From contig NZ_LQOL01000032.1 of the NCBI RefSeq assembly GCF_002101555.1, forward strand, positions 19,815 through 83,814: a stretch of DNA of 64,000 nucleotides, in the 5' to 3' direction. Below, in pieces: positions 53,720-62,306 of the stretch. The stretch is from Mycolicibacterium canariasense. GTDB taxonomy: Bacteria > Actinomycetota > Actinomycetes > Mycobacteriales > Mycobacteriaceae. The position numbers and the translations under genes are program-made. The stretch's first letter is position 1. Each line of letters begins with the position of its first letter. Below the pieces are notes generated by a model, which was given only the letters and a program-made list of their open reading frames with translations, made no database searches and was not told the DNA's origin.

Positions 53720-53783
53720 GATTTGGGTTCCTTCCTGGGGAGTGATGCGTCGAACGGGAGGCCGAGGAAACGAGAACGGACAG

Positions 53784-54272
53784 TCACAGACCGAGTTCGG
53801 ACAAGCCTGGATGGTCCACCGGCCGAGGCGCATTCCGGTCCCAGAAGAACTTGCGCTGCCCCTCCTCGATCGGCACATCGTTGATGCTGGCGTGGCGGTG
53901 TGTCATCAGGCCGTGCTCGTTGAATAGCCAGTTCTCGTTGCCGTAGGCGCGGAACCATTGTCCCGTGTTGTCGTGGTACTCATACGCGAAGCGGACCGCA
54001 ATGCGGTTGTCGCTGTGCGCCCAGATTTCCTTGATGAGGCGGTACTCGTGTTCGCGGTCCCACTTGTCGCTCAAGAACTCGATGATCTGCGCGCGGCCTG
54101 TCACGAAGACGGAGCGGTTGCGCCAGACGCTGTCGACCGAGTACCCCTGCGCTACGCGCTGTGGATCGCGGCTGTTCCAGGCGTCTTCGGCCAGCCGGAC
54201 TTTCCGTACAGCAGACTCGTCGGTGAACGGCGGAGTCGGAGGTTTGACATCGATGGCAGAAGTGACGGTCAT
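53784..54272 (-). CDS. DUF1348 NTF2-like protein
   Basis: A 162-residue protein of the SnoaL/NTF2-like DUF1348 family: [60 protein letters not shown] and [18 protein letters not shown]. Members are single-domain cone-shaped proteins of unknown activity, often next to stress regulators. ATG 54272 has GAGGAAG upstream. Divergent from the TetR gene across three operator copies. Confidence 0.9.
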   Translation of the reverse strand: MTVTSAIDVKPPTPPFTDESAVRKVRLAEDAWNSRDPQRVAQGYSVDSVWRNRSVFVTGRAQIIEFLSDKWDREHEYRLIKEIWAHSDNRIAVRFAYEYHDNTGQWFRAYGNENWLFNEHGLMTHRHASINDVPIEEGQRKFFWDRNAPRPVDHPGLSELGL

Positions 54273-54317
54273 AATCGTCGTCTTCCTCTCGGAGAGTGGA
54301 TCGAGTCGCCGATCCAT

Positions 54318-54335
54318 GTAGACGGATCTGTCTAC
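54318..54335. promoter_or_regulatory. TetR operator 1
   Basis: GTAGACGGATCTGTCTAC: arms GTAGAC / GTCTAC are perfect complements. 46 bp before the DUF1348 gene start. Confidence 0.75.
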
Positions 54336-54356
54336 ATGGGCAGTACGGTAACGCAT

Positions 54357-54374
54357 GTAGACGGACCTGTCTAC
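54357..54374. promoter_or_regulatory. TetR operator 2
   Basis: GTAGACGGACCTGTCTAC, differing from operator 1 at one base; 39 bp between centres. Confidence 0.75.
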
Positions 54375-54392
54375 CCGTATCCGTGTCGATGT

Positions 54393-54408
54393 GTACCGAC
54401 CTGTCTAC
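54393..54408. promoter_or_regulatory. TetR operator 3 (shortened)
   Basis: GTACCGACCTGTCTAC, two bases shorter in the left arm. It abuts the TetR start codon at 54410, so binding would block that promoter or transcript start. Confidence 0.65.
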
Positions 54409-54409
54409 A

Positions 54410-55012
54410 ATGATGGGCGTGAGCATCGCCCAGACCCTCGATCCACAAGTCGATCTGCCGACCCTTCCAGCTCGGGAACGGATACTGACCACCGCATACC
54501 GGCTCTTCTACCGCGACGGAATTCGAGCCACCGGCATCGACAAGGTGATAGCCGAAGCCGGCGTCACCAAGGTGACTTTTTACCGTCATTTTCCAAGTAA
54601 GGACGCACTGATCTTGGCGTTCTTGGACTTGCGGCACCGGCGCTGGATGGACTGGTTTGTCGACGCGCTCGATCGCCACGCTGCCGGCAAGCGCCGCCGG
54701 CCAGCGGTGGTATCCGCCATCGAAGAATGGCTGACCGCGGAGTCGTTCCGGGGGTGCGCCTTCATCAACAGCGTCAACGAGATCGGCGCCGAACTGCCCG
54801 AGGCCCACGCCATCACCGCCGGACACAAGGCAGACATGGTCGCAGCCATCAAAGCGACACTTCCCCCGGGCGCGAACCGAACCCGCACCGCACAAGCGCT
54901 CGGCGTGGCAATCGACGGTGCCATCGTGCAAGCGCAGTATCAGCGCGACGCCACTTCAGCGGTGAAAGCGCTATCCACGATCGCGTCAACGCTGCTGGCG
55001 GCGAATCTATGA
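54410..55012 (+). CDS. TetR-family repressor
   Basis: A 200-residue repressor. ARERILTTAYRLFYRDGIRA and TGIDKVIAEAGVTKVTFYRH FPSK form the N-terminal helix-turn-helix; the C-terminal domain has FRGCAFINSVNEIGAELPEA typical of the AcrR-like subgroup. ATG 54410 and 54413 are both possible. Three copies of its probable operator lie between it and the divergent DUF1348-cynS genes. The inducing ligand is unknown. Confidence 0.9.
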   Translation: MMGVSIAQTLDPQVDLPTLPARERILTTAYRLFYRDGIRATGIDKVIAEAGVTKVTFYRHFPSKDALILAFLDLRHRRWMDWFVDALDRHAAGKRRRPAVVSAIEEWLTAESFRGCAFINSVNEIGAELPEAHAITAGHKADMVAAIKATLPPGANRTRTAQALGVAIDGAIVQAQYQRDATSAVKALSTIASTLLAANL

Positions 55013-55131
55013 CGCTGTGATCGCCTTATCGTGGCGAGGCCGGTGAGTATGTCGATGAGGGCGACGATCGCAGGTCGTTTGGCGGTACTGGTCCGGTTGA
55101 TTGCTTCGACGTGGGGGGCGACGTTGACCGG

Positions 55132-55908
55132 TCACGAGATGATCGAGAACATCACGATGCTCTGATCGCGGTGCGGGTCGCGCAACATGTCGCAGGCCAG
55201 GGCAAGTGGGCCGAGGGTGTGGTGGTTGACGTACTTGATCATGTGCGTGCCTGCCACAGCCGTTGCGTCGTTCCACAATTCGACGAACTCTGGGCTGCTG
55301 TTGCACAGGTCATTGATCAGCTTCTGCGTCTGTTCGTCTCGTGGATACCGGGCCAGCGTGGCGCGCAACTGGCCTGCCACCATGCGCGAGAACTCCTCGG
55401 CGTGGGTCATGCCGTAGTGCGGTGTGATGTGCCCCGGCGGCAGAAAGTGCCGCCGGGCGACATTGCGCTCCGACGGAACGATGGCGCCGAAATCCTCCAT
55501 CAACAACTCTGCCTGCGGATTCCACGCCAATACGTCGAACCGGGCGCTCAACACAATGGCCGCCGTCGAACCGAGGCCCTGGACCAGCTTGGCCACACTG
55601 GGGGTGACCTCGGTGCTCGGCTCGCTACCCCAGGGAACTGCACGTCCGATCAGTTCGAACAGGTGCCGTCGCTCGTCGTCGTTCATCCGCAGCGCGTCGG
55701 AGATGGCGCTGACCACCTGATCCGACGGTCCCGCACCGCGGCCGCGCTCCAGGTTCATGTAGTGCTCCACCGAAATGTGCGCAAGCCGTGCCACCTCCTC
55801 GCGCCGCAGCCCCGGTGTCCGGCGACCGCGGTCACTGAATCCGAAGGCGCGTGGATCACGACTGTCGCGAACTGCCCGTAGGTAGCGGCCTGCCGCCTGT
55901 CCGTCCAT
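55132..55908 (-). CDS. XRE-family regulator with MmyB-like ligand domain
   Basis: A 258-residue protein. GRRTPGLRREEVARLAHISV EHYMNLERGR is the helix-turn-helix (about 28-58). The C-terminal 160 residues (STAAIVLSARFDVLAWNPQA, HYGMTHAEEFSRMVAGQLRA, FVELWNDATAV) match the MmyB-like PAS-type domain that binds fatty acids or similar ligands. It lies 21 bp after an SDR gene on the same strand; such regulators usually control the adjacent SDR. Confidence 0.9.
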   Translation of the reverse strand: MDGQAAGRYLRAVRDSRDPRAFGFSDRGRRTPGLRREEVARLAHISVEHYMNLERGRGAGPSDQVVSAISDALRMNDDERRHLFELIGRAVPWGSEPSTEVTPSVAKLVQGLGSTAAIVLSARFDVLAWNPQAELLMEDFGAIVPSERNVARRHFLPPGHITPHYGMTHAEEFSRMVAGQLRATLARYPRDEQTQKLINDLCNSSPEFVELWNDATAVAGTHMIKYVNHHTLGPLALACDMLRDPHRDQSIVMFSIIS

Positions 55909-55929
55909 GTATCGATACTGGCACTCTTC

Positions 55930-56670
55930 TCACCAGGGAACGAGTTCTCCCTCGTCACTGAAGAACCGGCCGGTCGGGAGCGGCTCTGAGAAAGCAACCC
56001 CGATGATGCCCGCGGCGCCGTCGGCTGGGTCGCCCGCGCCCTCCATCGGTTCGCCGTTGCTGAGCCCGGTGGCCCGGTAGCCGGGGCTCACCGACACCAC
56101 CGCAATGTCCTCTCCGGCAAGCTCTTTGGCGTAGAGCACGGTCAGCATGTCCAGCGCACTCTTGGACGCCTGGTACGCAGCGGCCGCCACGCCGCTGAAC
56201 GGCCACTCGGGGTCGTTCACCAGCCGGGTGGACCCCAGCTCGCTCGACACGTTCAACACCCGGGGTCGAGACGAGGCCCGCAGCAGCGGCAGGAATCCGT
56301 TGGTGACAGCGGCGACGCCCGCCACATTGGTGTCGTAGGTCCGCAGCAGGGATTCACGGCTGACGCCCGACGCGGGCCGCAGATCACCGGCGATAGCCGC
56401 ATTATTGATCAGCAGGTCCAGCCGTCCGTGGCTCTCGCCGACTCGACGCACCGCTTCGGTGATGGTCTGGTTGTCGGTGACATCGAGGGTCAGCTGCACC
56501 ACCTCCAGCCCCTCGGCAGCGAGCTTGTCCGCAGCTTCGGTACCGCGTCGGGGATCGCGGCTGCCGAGCAGGACCCGGACGCCGGCTTGGGCGAGCTGAC
56601 GTGCGAGATGGAATCCGATTCCGGTATTGGCCCCGGTCACCAGGGCGACGGTGTTCTGTGGAGTGGTCAT
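55930..56670 (-). CDS. Short-chain dehydrogenase/reductase
   Basis: A 246-residue classical SDR: VALVTGANTGIGFHLARQLA (NADP loop), LLINNAAIAGDL, VLNVSSELG (Ser) and AYQASKSALDMLTVLYAKEL (Tyr-x3-Lys), SPGYRATGLS. ATG 56670 is preferred to an upstream frame. The substrate is unknown. It is transcribed into the XRE regulator gene. Confidence 0.92.
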   Translation of the reverse strand: MTTPQNTVALVTGANTGIGFHLARQLAQAGVRVLLGSRDPRRGTEAADKLAAEGLEVVQLTLDVTDNQTITEAVRRVGESHGRLDLLINNAAIAGDLRPASGVSRESLLRTYDTNVAGVAAVTNGFLPLLRASSRPRVLNVSSELGSTRLVNDPEWPFSGVAAAAYQASKSALDMLTVLYAKELAGEDIAVVSVSPGYRATGLSNGEPMEGAGDPADGAAGIIGVAFSEPLPTGRFFSDEGELVPW

Positions 56671-56911
56671 GTCTCCAGTCCAGCCGACATCGGGCCGGCC
56701 TGGCAGGGACAATCTCTACACCCATGGGACGGGAATAGATCACGAGGTGCAGATCACGCCGTTGTGCGGTGAGGACTTCGCTGTGCCCACCAGTGGCGGG
56801 GCTTGTATGCGAGTGCCGGCGGGGGAGTTGCCGTGCCCATGCCCTGCTGGAACCTGCGAGGTCGTTCACCGGGGCGCTGTGTCCCGTCACCCGGCGTCGT
56901 TGCCACGATGG
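56671..56911. other. Intergenic region, nothing recognised
   Basis: About 240 bp between the SDR start and the OsmC stop. It should hold the SDR promoter; no operator or RNA is evident. Confidence 0.4.
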
Positions 56912-57367
56912 CTAGCGTCCCGCCGTCGAGGCCCAGGTGGGGGTGAAGGTGGCCTCCAAGGTGATGGGTACCTGCAGCGCCTTCGAGATCGAGCAGCCGG
57001 TGCGGGCTTCCTCGGCGATCTCGCGGAACCTCTCTTCGGTGGTGTTCAGGCTGGCCGCGACGATCAGGTGTACGCCGTCGACGGAGTAGCCGCGGTCGTC
57101 GGTGCCCATCGTGACGCGGGCGGTTGTGGTGATGGTGTCGACGGCGATGTCGTTGTGCCGCGAGATGTTGGCCAGGGCATGGTTGTAGCAGCCGGCGTGG
57201 CCGGCGGCGAGCAGCTCCTCGGGGATGGCGCCGGGGGCGCCTTCGAAGCGGCTGGCAAAGGTGTAGGGGGCGGCGGGCAGTGTGTCACTGCTTTGGGTGG
57301 ATAGCGTCCCGGTGCCCTCGGTGAACGATCCGTGCCATTCGGCGTGACCGTCGACGGTGCGTGCCAT
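56912..57367 (-). CDS. osmC: OsmC-family peroxidase
   Basis: A 151-residue OsmC: GAIPEELLAAGHAGCYNHAL and EEARTGCSISKALQVPI carry the two reactive cysteines of the OsmC/Ohr thiol peroxidases, which reduce organic hydroperoxides. ATG 57367 has AGGAG upstream. It is the second gene of a unit with the crotonase-family gene (46 bp upstream). Confidence 0.92.
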   Translation of the reverse strand: MARTVDGHAEWHGSFTEGTGTLSTQSSDTLPAAPYTFASRFEGAPGAIPEELLAAGHAGCYNHALANISRHNDIAVDTITTTARVTMGTDDRGYSVDGVHLIVAASLNTTEERFREIAEEARTGCSISKALQVPITLEATFTPTWASTAGR

Positions 57368-57413
57368 GGTGGTTTCTCCTTCTGTCCCAAGCGGGGTGGG
57401 GTGGGTTGGTGGG

Positions 57414-58271
57414 TTAGTGCAGGGGGTTGTTGGGGGCGATATCGGCGATGTCGGCGCCAAGGTGGTATTCGAGGGGGCTGCGGTCCTGCAGGCCGCCGTC
57501 GAACAGGGCCTCGGCCACGGCCTGGAACCGGGGTTGTCGGGCGGCGCCCCAGAACGCGTCGGAGTGCAGGGGATACTCCGCGTCGGGCAGGCGGGTGTAC
57601 TTGTTGATGAAGGCCTTGATGTCGGCTATCGCCTGGTGGTCCCACCGAGCCACCCGGTGGGCGTAGGCGTCGACGAATTCGACGAACTCGTCGTCGGGGA
57701 CCGCCCGGTTGACGTAGCCGTAGCGTTCGGCCGTCTCGCCGTCGTAATCGCCTCCGCCGAGCAGGATCTCGAACGCCCGGCCTCGGCCGACCAAGGCGGG
57801 CAGCCGGCCCGAGGCACCGCCGCCGGGGACGGCGGCGAACCCGACCTCCATCTGGCCCAGGATGGCCTTCTCGCGGCTGGCGAAGCGGATGTCGGTGGCC
57901 AGCGCGAATTCGCTGCCGGCCCCGCGGGCGATGCCGCGGACGGCGCTGATGGTGACGGCAGACAGGTTGGAGATGCGGACGGTGACGTCGACCCAGGCGG
58001 CGTAACCGGTGAGGCTGGGCAGTGCCTCCGCGACCGAGGGGTCGGCGGCCAGGTCGTAGTGGGCGAGGTAGAAGTCCTCGTCGGCGCTGTCGAAGACGAC
58101 GACGTTGACGGTGTCGTTGGACTCGAGCTCGGTGAGCAGCGTCTTGAGGTCGGAGATCATGTCCGGCCCGATCACGTTGACCGGCGGGTTGTCGAACGTC
58201 ACCCGCCAGAAGGTGGGCGACTCCGCGGTGAGCGTCAGATGGGTTGGGGCGAACTCCTCGATGAAGGTCAT
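57414..58271 (-). CDS. Enoyl-CoA hydratase/isomerase (crotonase) family protein
   Basis: A 285-residue crotonase-fold protein: VTFDNPPVNVIGPDMISDLK, AVTISAVRGIARGAGSEFAL (oxyanion hole), ILGQMEVGFAAVPGGGASGR and LLGGGDYDGETAERYGYVNR. The Glu positions of true hydratases are only partly conserved, so the reaction is uncertain. ATG 58271 is 117 bp inside a longer frame. Divergent from the HxlR gene. Confidence 0.88.
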   Translation of the reverse strand: MTFIEEFAPTHLTLTAESPTFWRVTFDNPPVNVIGPDMISDLKTLLTELESNDTVNVVVFDSADEDFYLAHYDLAADPSVAEALPSLTGYAAWVDVTVRISNLSAVTISAVRGIARGAGSEFALATDIRFASREKAILGQMEVGFAAVPGGGASGRLPALVGRGRAFEILLGGGDYDGETAERYGYVNRAVPDDEFVEFVDAYAHRVARWDHQAIADIKAFINKYTRLPDAEYPLHSDAFWGAARQPRFQAVAEALFDGGLQDRSPLEYHLGADIADIAPNNPLH

Positions 58272-58661
58272 GTCACACCCAAACACTCTAACTACGAAAA
58301 CACAAGTGTGATGAATGGGATCGGCACCGTCGCGCGCTCCCTGGTGGACCGCCGGCGCCCCTGGCGATCGCACGGAATCTTCGCTCATGGGTAAGGAACT
58401 AGCTCGGCTTCCAGCGCGGGTGGGCTATCTGACAGCCGTCGCGATGGTCGACCGATTGGTCGGGCACAGTCCGTGCTAACTCGGAAAATCCTAGTTAATA
58501 GCGATAGCGCGCCTCATCGCAGCGGACCGCCCGGCGCTGATGGAAAAGGGCAGCCCGTAACAGTCGCGGGTTCCGGCTGGCACTCGCAGTGTCCGGGAAG
58601 CGGGCACCGAACGGACATCTGAATGCAATAAATGAAGTCAGGCCGCGTAGAATCCGGAGTC
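58272..58661. promoter_or_regulatory. Divergent regulatory region with inverted repeat
   Basis: 390 bp between the crotonase and HxlR genes without a gene. TAACT (58477-58481) and AGTTA (58493-58497) form an inverted repeat, and TAACT recurs at 58289-58293 near the crotonase start. The region is AT-richer than its neighbours and probably holds HxlR sites and both promoters. Confidence 0.45.
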
Positions 58662-59111
58662 ATGGCGCGCAAGAACGTCGATGAATGGAGTTGCTCCGTC
58701 GCTCGTAGCCTCACGATTCTCGGTGAGAGATGGACTCTACTGATCCTTCGGGAGGCGTTGTTGGGCACTACCAGGTTCGTGGATTTCCAAGCCAACCTGG
58801 GTATCGGCCCTGACATACTGTCCGACCGGTTGGCGACGTTGGTCGAGTACGGCGTGCTCGCCAAACAGACCTACCAGGAGCCCGGGCAGCGGCAGCGCCC
58901 GGAATACGTGCTCACCCCGGCGGGGCGTGAACTGCACGTGCTGATCGGGGCGCTTCAGCAGTGGGGCGATCAGAATCTTCCTCGTCCGCAAGGCCCGTCG
59001 ATGGTGCGCCGAGCGCGTCGCACCGACCGGCCGGTCCACGTCGCGTTCATCGACGACTTGGGCTACGAGGTTCCTGCCGACGACGTGGCGACCATCTCGA
59101 CTGGGAATTGA
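58662..59111 (+). CDS. HxlR-family regulator
   Basis: A 149-residue winged-helix regulator: CSVARSLTILGERWTLLILR and FVDFQANLGIGPDILSDRLA, LVEYGVLAKQTYQEPGQRQR. The start MARKNVDEW at 58662 fits the family; an ATG ten codons earlier is possible. Such regulators respond to electrophiles or oxidants; the divergent crotonase-osmC unit is the likely target. Confidence 0.9.
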   Translation: MARKNVDEWSCSVARSLTILGERWTLLILREALLGTTRFVDFQANLGIGPDILSDRLATLVEYGVLAKQTYQEPGQRQRPEYVLTPAGRELHVLIGALQQWGDQNLPRPQGPSMVRRARRTDRPVHVAFIDDLGYEVPADDVATISTGN

Positions 59112-59139
59112 GTCGATTCGCGTCGCGGCTGGAATGGGG

Positions 59140-59702
59140 TCAGTGACCGACCCGTACGGGAGCCAATTCCAGCGCCAGTGCCGCCGTGAGCGCCGGCATC
59201 GCATTGGTCAGGGCCGAGGCAATGCCCAGTCCCGGTGCGACGCGGCCGGCGCCGGTACCGCCCATCAACACCACTGACCCGCCCGCACGCGGTGCACGGC
59301 GTGGCGCGCTACCCGTCACCGCGAGCGCCGCGTGATCACCCTCGCGTGGCGTACGGCGTCTGCATCCATCTCCAACAACGGCCCGTAGCGCGGAGCACCC
59401 GCGGTAAGCAACACGTGATCGATCGCCGATAGCCCACCAAAGAACGCGCCGAGTGCAGCTTCGTCGGTAACGTCGAAGGAGGCCGTGTGCGCGACTGACA
59501 CCTCTGTGGCGGCACGGGCCAGACGCTGTGGGTCACGCCCGGTCAGTATCACGCGTGCCCCTGCCACGTGCGCGGCCGGCGCGGTCTCCAATCCGACACC
59601 GGCACTACCGCCCAGCACCACCACGGTCTGATCGGCCAGCGCCCTACTGGGTGGCCCGCCAGGTTGCTCCATCGTGGGATCCACAACGTGGCGACGGTCC
59701 AT
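59140..59702 (-). pseudogene. Broken short-chain dehydrogenase
   Basis: The N-terminal part (QTVVVLGGSAGVGLETAPAA, HTASFDVTDEAALGAFFGGL, DHVLLTAGAPRYGPLLEMD) runs in one frame to a stop near 59316. The continuation (RAGGSVVLMGGTGAGRVAPG, then LTAALALELAPVRVGH and stop at 59140) is in another frame, and the usual C-terminal 70 residues are absent. So there is a frameshift and a 3' truncation. The start ATG 59702 keeps a GGGAG site. It resembles the 47-codon SDR fragment at 49600. Confidence 0.75.
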
Positions 59703-59758
59703 GCCGATCTCCCTCTGTGTCCGCTCGGCGGTATCAGATCGTGGGCGGTGACCTGTGG

Positions 59759-60184
59759 TCACGGTATCCAGGGGCCGGTGCCGCCGACCTTCTCGATGTG
59801 GACGCGGGCGATGAAGCCTGGCGGCGCATCCGCCGGCGGGAAGGTGACGTCGGGGTTGCCGACGACCCTGTCCAACTCGGTCAGCAGCTGCGGTGCCCCG
59901 CCTTCCTCGATGACAGCGGTACCGGTCAGCTTGAGGTAGGGGCGCACGTAGCCGTGGAAGTGTTCGTGATCAAGGATGGTGAGCACCACGTGCGGGTTCT
60001 GCCGAAGGTTGCGAACCTTGATGTGTTCGCCGAGGTGCCCGGACAGAATGTCATCCCCGGTGTCGGTCGTGTCCAAGGCCACCCACACCACGCTGACATT
60101 GGGAGTGCCGCTGGGGTTGGTGGTGACGATCGTGGCATTGGCGCCCTTGCCGATCAGATCACGGGCGGCTCGGTTGAGTTTCAT
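59759..60184 (-). CDS. PPOX-class F420-dependent-type oxidoreductase
   Basis: A 141-residue split-barrel protein: ANATIVTTNPSGTPNVSVVW, HIKVRNLRQNPHVVLTILDH, and YLKLTGTAVIEEGGAPQLLT. This fits the actinobacterial PPOX family that uses F420 or FMN. Substrate unknown. Upstream a palindrome CTGTTGTGCAACAG (60227-60240) lies 42 bp before the start. Confidence 0.88.
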   Translation of the reverse strand: MKLNRAARDLIGKGANATIVTTNPSGTPNVSVVWVALDTTDTGDDILSGHLGEHIKVRNLRQNPHVVLTILDHEHFHGYVRPYLKLTGTAVIEEGGAPQLLTELDRVVGNPDVTFPPADAPPGFIARVHIEKVGGTGPWIP

Positions 60185-60226
60185 CGGGTGCGTGCTCCTA
60201 CGGTCGACGGGTCTTGCAGGTGAAAA

Positions 60227-60240
60227 CTGTTGTGCAACAG
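60227..60240. promoter_or_regulatory. Inverted repeat before the PPOX gene
   Basis: CTGTTGTGCAACAG, six-base arms around TG, 42 bp before the PPOX gene start. A probable operator; the regulator is unknown (HxlR at 58662 is a candidate). Confidence 0.5.
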
Positions 60241-60313
60241 CAATATAGGTTGGACCGAGGCGGGTCGATCGATCGCGAACCGATATCGGGAGTCGCGCCC
60301 GGCGGCAGGAGTC

Positions 60314-61000
60314 TCACGCAGCCAGGACGGGCGTGCGGCCCTCCAGCAGGTGCAGGTAGGCGATCGCGTACTCCGAGGCCGACTGCTGGTTTTGCCCGGT
60401 GATCAACTTCCCGTCGATGACCACGCGCACACCCCACGGCTGAACGTGAACGAAGTCGATACCCGCGGCGATCATCGTCGGCTCGGGGAAGTGGGGGATG
60501 AAGTCGACACCGTAGATCTGCTCTGCCTGCGCGTCCTCGGCGCGCGAGAACCCCGTGGCGCGAAGGCCTTTGACCAGGTCCGGGATGTTGGCCAGCACGA
60601 TCGAGCCGTGACAGATGGTGCCAACGACCTTGTCTGCCCGCCAGAAACTCGTCAGCAGACCGGCCACCTGCGCGTTGGGGTACATGTCCACGGCTGGACC
60701 AGCTCCTCCGACCACGTGGACACCGTCGTAGTCGGTGACGTCGACCTCACCCAGTGGCAGGGTCGCCTTCAGTTTCGCGGCGAGCGTGTTGCTGGACAGG
60801 AAACCTCTACTGACCAGGTCGTCTGCCTCCCAAGAGCCGTCGCTGTCGGGCAGGCTCATAGGATCTGGTCGCACCGCGCCTCCGGCGGGGCTCGCGATGT
60901 CGACCTCGTACCCGCGTTCGGTGAAATGCCAGTAGGGATGGGTTAACTCGGCCAGCCAGAACCCTATGCGGGCGCTGCTGACGAGACTCAAGATCCTCAC
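60314..61000 (-). CDS. DJ-1/PfpI (Hsp31-like) family protein
   Basis: A 228-residue protein: HPYWHFTERGYEVDIASPAG, DYDGVHVVGGAGPAVDMYPN and VVGTICHGSIVLANIPD with the nucleophile Cys in GTICHG. This subgroup includes glyoxalase III/chaperone Hsp31-type enzymes acting on reactive carbonyls. GTG 61000 has GGGAG six bases upstream. A CTACTTGCACAGTAG repeat (61043-61057) lies upstream. Confidence 0.88.
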   Translation of the reverse strand: MRILSLVSSARIGFWLAELTHPYWHFTERGYEVDIASPAGGAVRPDPMSLPDSDGSWEADDLVSRGFLSSNTLAAKLKATLPLGEVDVTDYDGVHVVGGAGPAVDMYPNAQVAGLLTSFWRADKVVGTICHGSIVLANIPDLVKGLRATGFSRAEDAQAEQIYGVDFIPHFPEPTMIAAGIDFVHVQPWGVRVVIDGKLITGQNQQSASEYAIAYLHLLEGRTPVLAA

Positions 61001-61574
61001 GCGAAACTCCCACTGGTGACTTGGAAAACAAAAGATAGAGTGCTACTTGCACAGTAGGTGCGCGGTCCTGCGACGTCAAGGTGCTCCATTTCCGCGCCAA
61101 CACCGAGGAGTGGTCGCGCCCTGGTGTGCCGACAGCTGTACTCGCACGTTCTGGTGGCCGATCGGCCGAGCAAGCACCGTGAACGAGATAACGGCGGCCC
61201 GCGTCAACGGAATCAGGCTGTCGAACAACAGAACTCGATCAGTCTGGATCCCCAGCGACAACAGCATGCAAAGAGTCGACCCACGCCGTGCTGGTCGCCA
61301 GGGAACTCGGGCTGCGTGCGGCGAATGCCGGCAACCCGCGCTCATTGGCGCCGCGGGGGTTCGCCCCGACGGTGGATCGACGTGTGAGTCCAGGGGCAAA
61401 ATGTGATTGCCGCCGCGGCCGAGTGACTTGGCCCAACCGTGGGTTGAAAGACGGCACAGCGAAACGGATTCATTTGACTTGGAGATGACAAGGCAGTAGC
61501 GGATGGCTACTGTGTTCCATTTCGCGGCGGATCCTGTCCGGCGGTCGCCTAAAGCGGTCATCCAACGGCCGCCA
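61001..61574. other. Non-coding region upstream of the DJ-1 gene
   Basis: 574 bp without a gene I can support. CTACTTGCACAGTAG at 61043-61057 (five-base arms) is a candidate operator for the DJ-1 gene. The rest looks like decayed sequence: frames are short and unlike known proteins. Confidence 0.45.
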
Positions 61575-61935
61575 TCAAGCGTCGCGTGCCATTCCCGTTG
61601 TCCTACCGACGATCAGTTGCGGTGTCAGCACGGAGACGATCGCCTCGGTGCGGCCCGAATCGAGCTGCTCGGTCAGGGCGGACACGGCGCGGTCGGCTTG
61701 TTCGAGTGGTGCCTGGCTGACGGTGGTCAGATCGAGGTGGCTGAGCCGGGCCAACGTGCTGTTGTCGTAGCCGGTTACGGAGACCTCGAGCGGAACTTCG
61801 ACACCGGCTCGCCTCATCGTGTCGAGAATGCCGATGGCTATGCGGTCATTGGCGGCGACCACTGCGGTCGGCAGCTCGGCTGCCGTGAGGAGCGCTTCGG
61901 CTGCGACGACGCCCGATGTCTCGGTGAAGTCGAGT
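61575..61935 (-). pseudogene. C-terminal fragment of a LacI-family regulator
   Basis: The frame reads TETSGVVAAEALLTAAELPT, VVAANDRIAIGILDTMRRAG, VSVTGYDNSTLARLSHLDLT and ends IVGRTTGMARDA, the last third of a LacI/GalR ligand-binding domain. The DNA-binding half and most of the sensor domain are missing; homology stops near 61935, where a VOC fragment begins on the other strand. Confidence 0.75.
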
Positions 61936-62092
61936 CGACGATGTGGATCGCGTCGCCGCTGCAGTGCGCGAAGCCGGCGACACGATACTGATGGAACGGT
62001 TCACCATCGCCGGTGTCGGACACCTCATCTTCTTCGGTGATCCAGCCGGCAACGCCATCGGAGCAATGGAGTACGACGCTGATGCCGAGTGA
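61934..62092 (+). pseudogene. C-terminal fragment of a VOC (glyoxalase-like) protein
   Basis: VDDVDRVAAAVREAGDTILM then ERFTIAGVGHLIFFGDPAGN and AIGAMEYDADAE, stop at 62090-62092. This is the last 50 residues of a VOC-family protein with the usual F-x-D-P-x-G-N ending. No start or first half is present; it abuts the LacI fragment head to head. Confidence 0.7.
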
Positions 62093-62306
62093 GTGAGGTC
62101 AGCGCACCAACGATGAAACTTCTTCGGGTGTATCGGAATCACCATCGCGGTCGGTCAGGCGACTGCCTTGTGGAAGCCGGCGCCAGCGCGGACGAGAGCG
62201 ACTGGATGTGGTGCGTTGACGGCACGCCGGCGAGCTTGCGCCGCGTCGATCAACTTGCAGGAGATGGCGACACTCGCCGCGCGCGAACCGAGTCCCTTCG
62301 TGACTG

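Noticed and set aside
61076..61561. 161-codon minus-strand frame upstream of the DJ-1 gene
   Set aside because: No recognisable motif or good ribosome site, biased composition; treated as non-coding.
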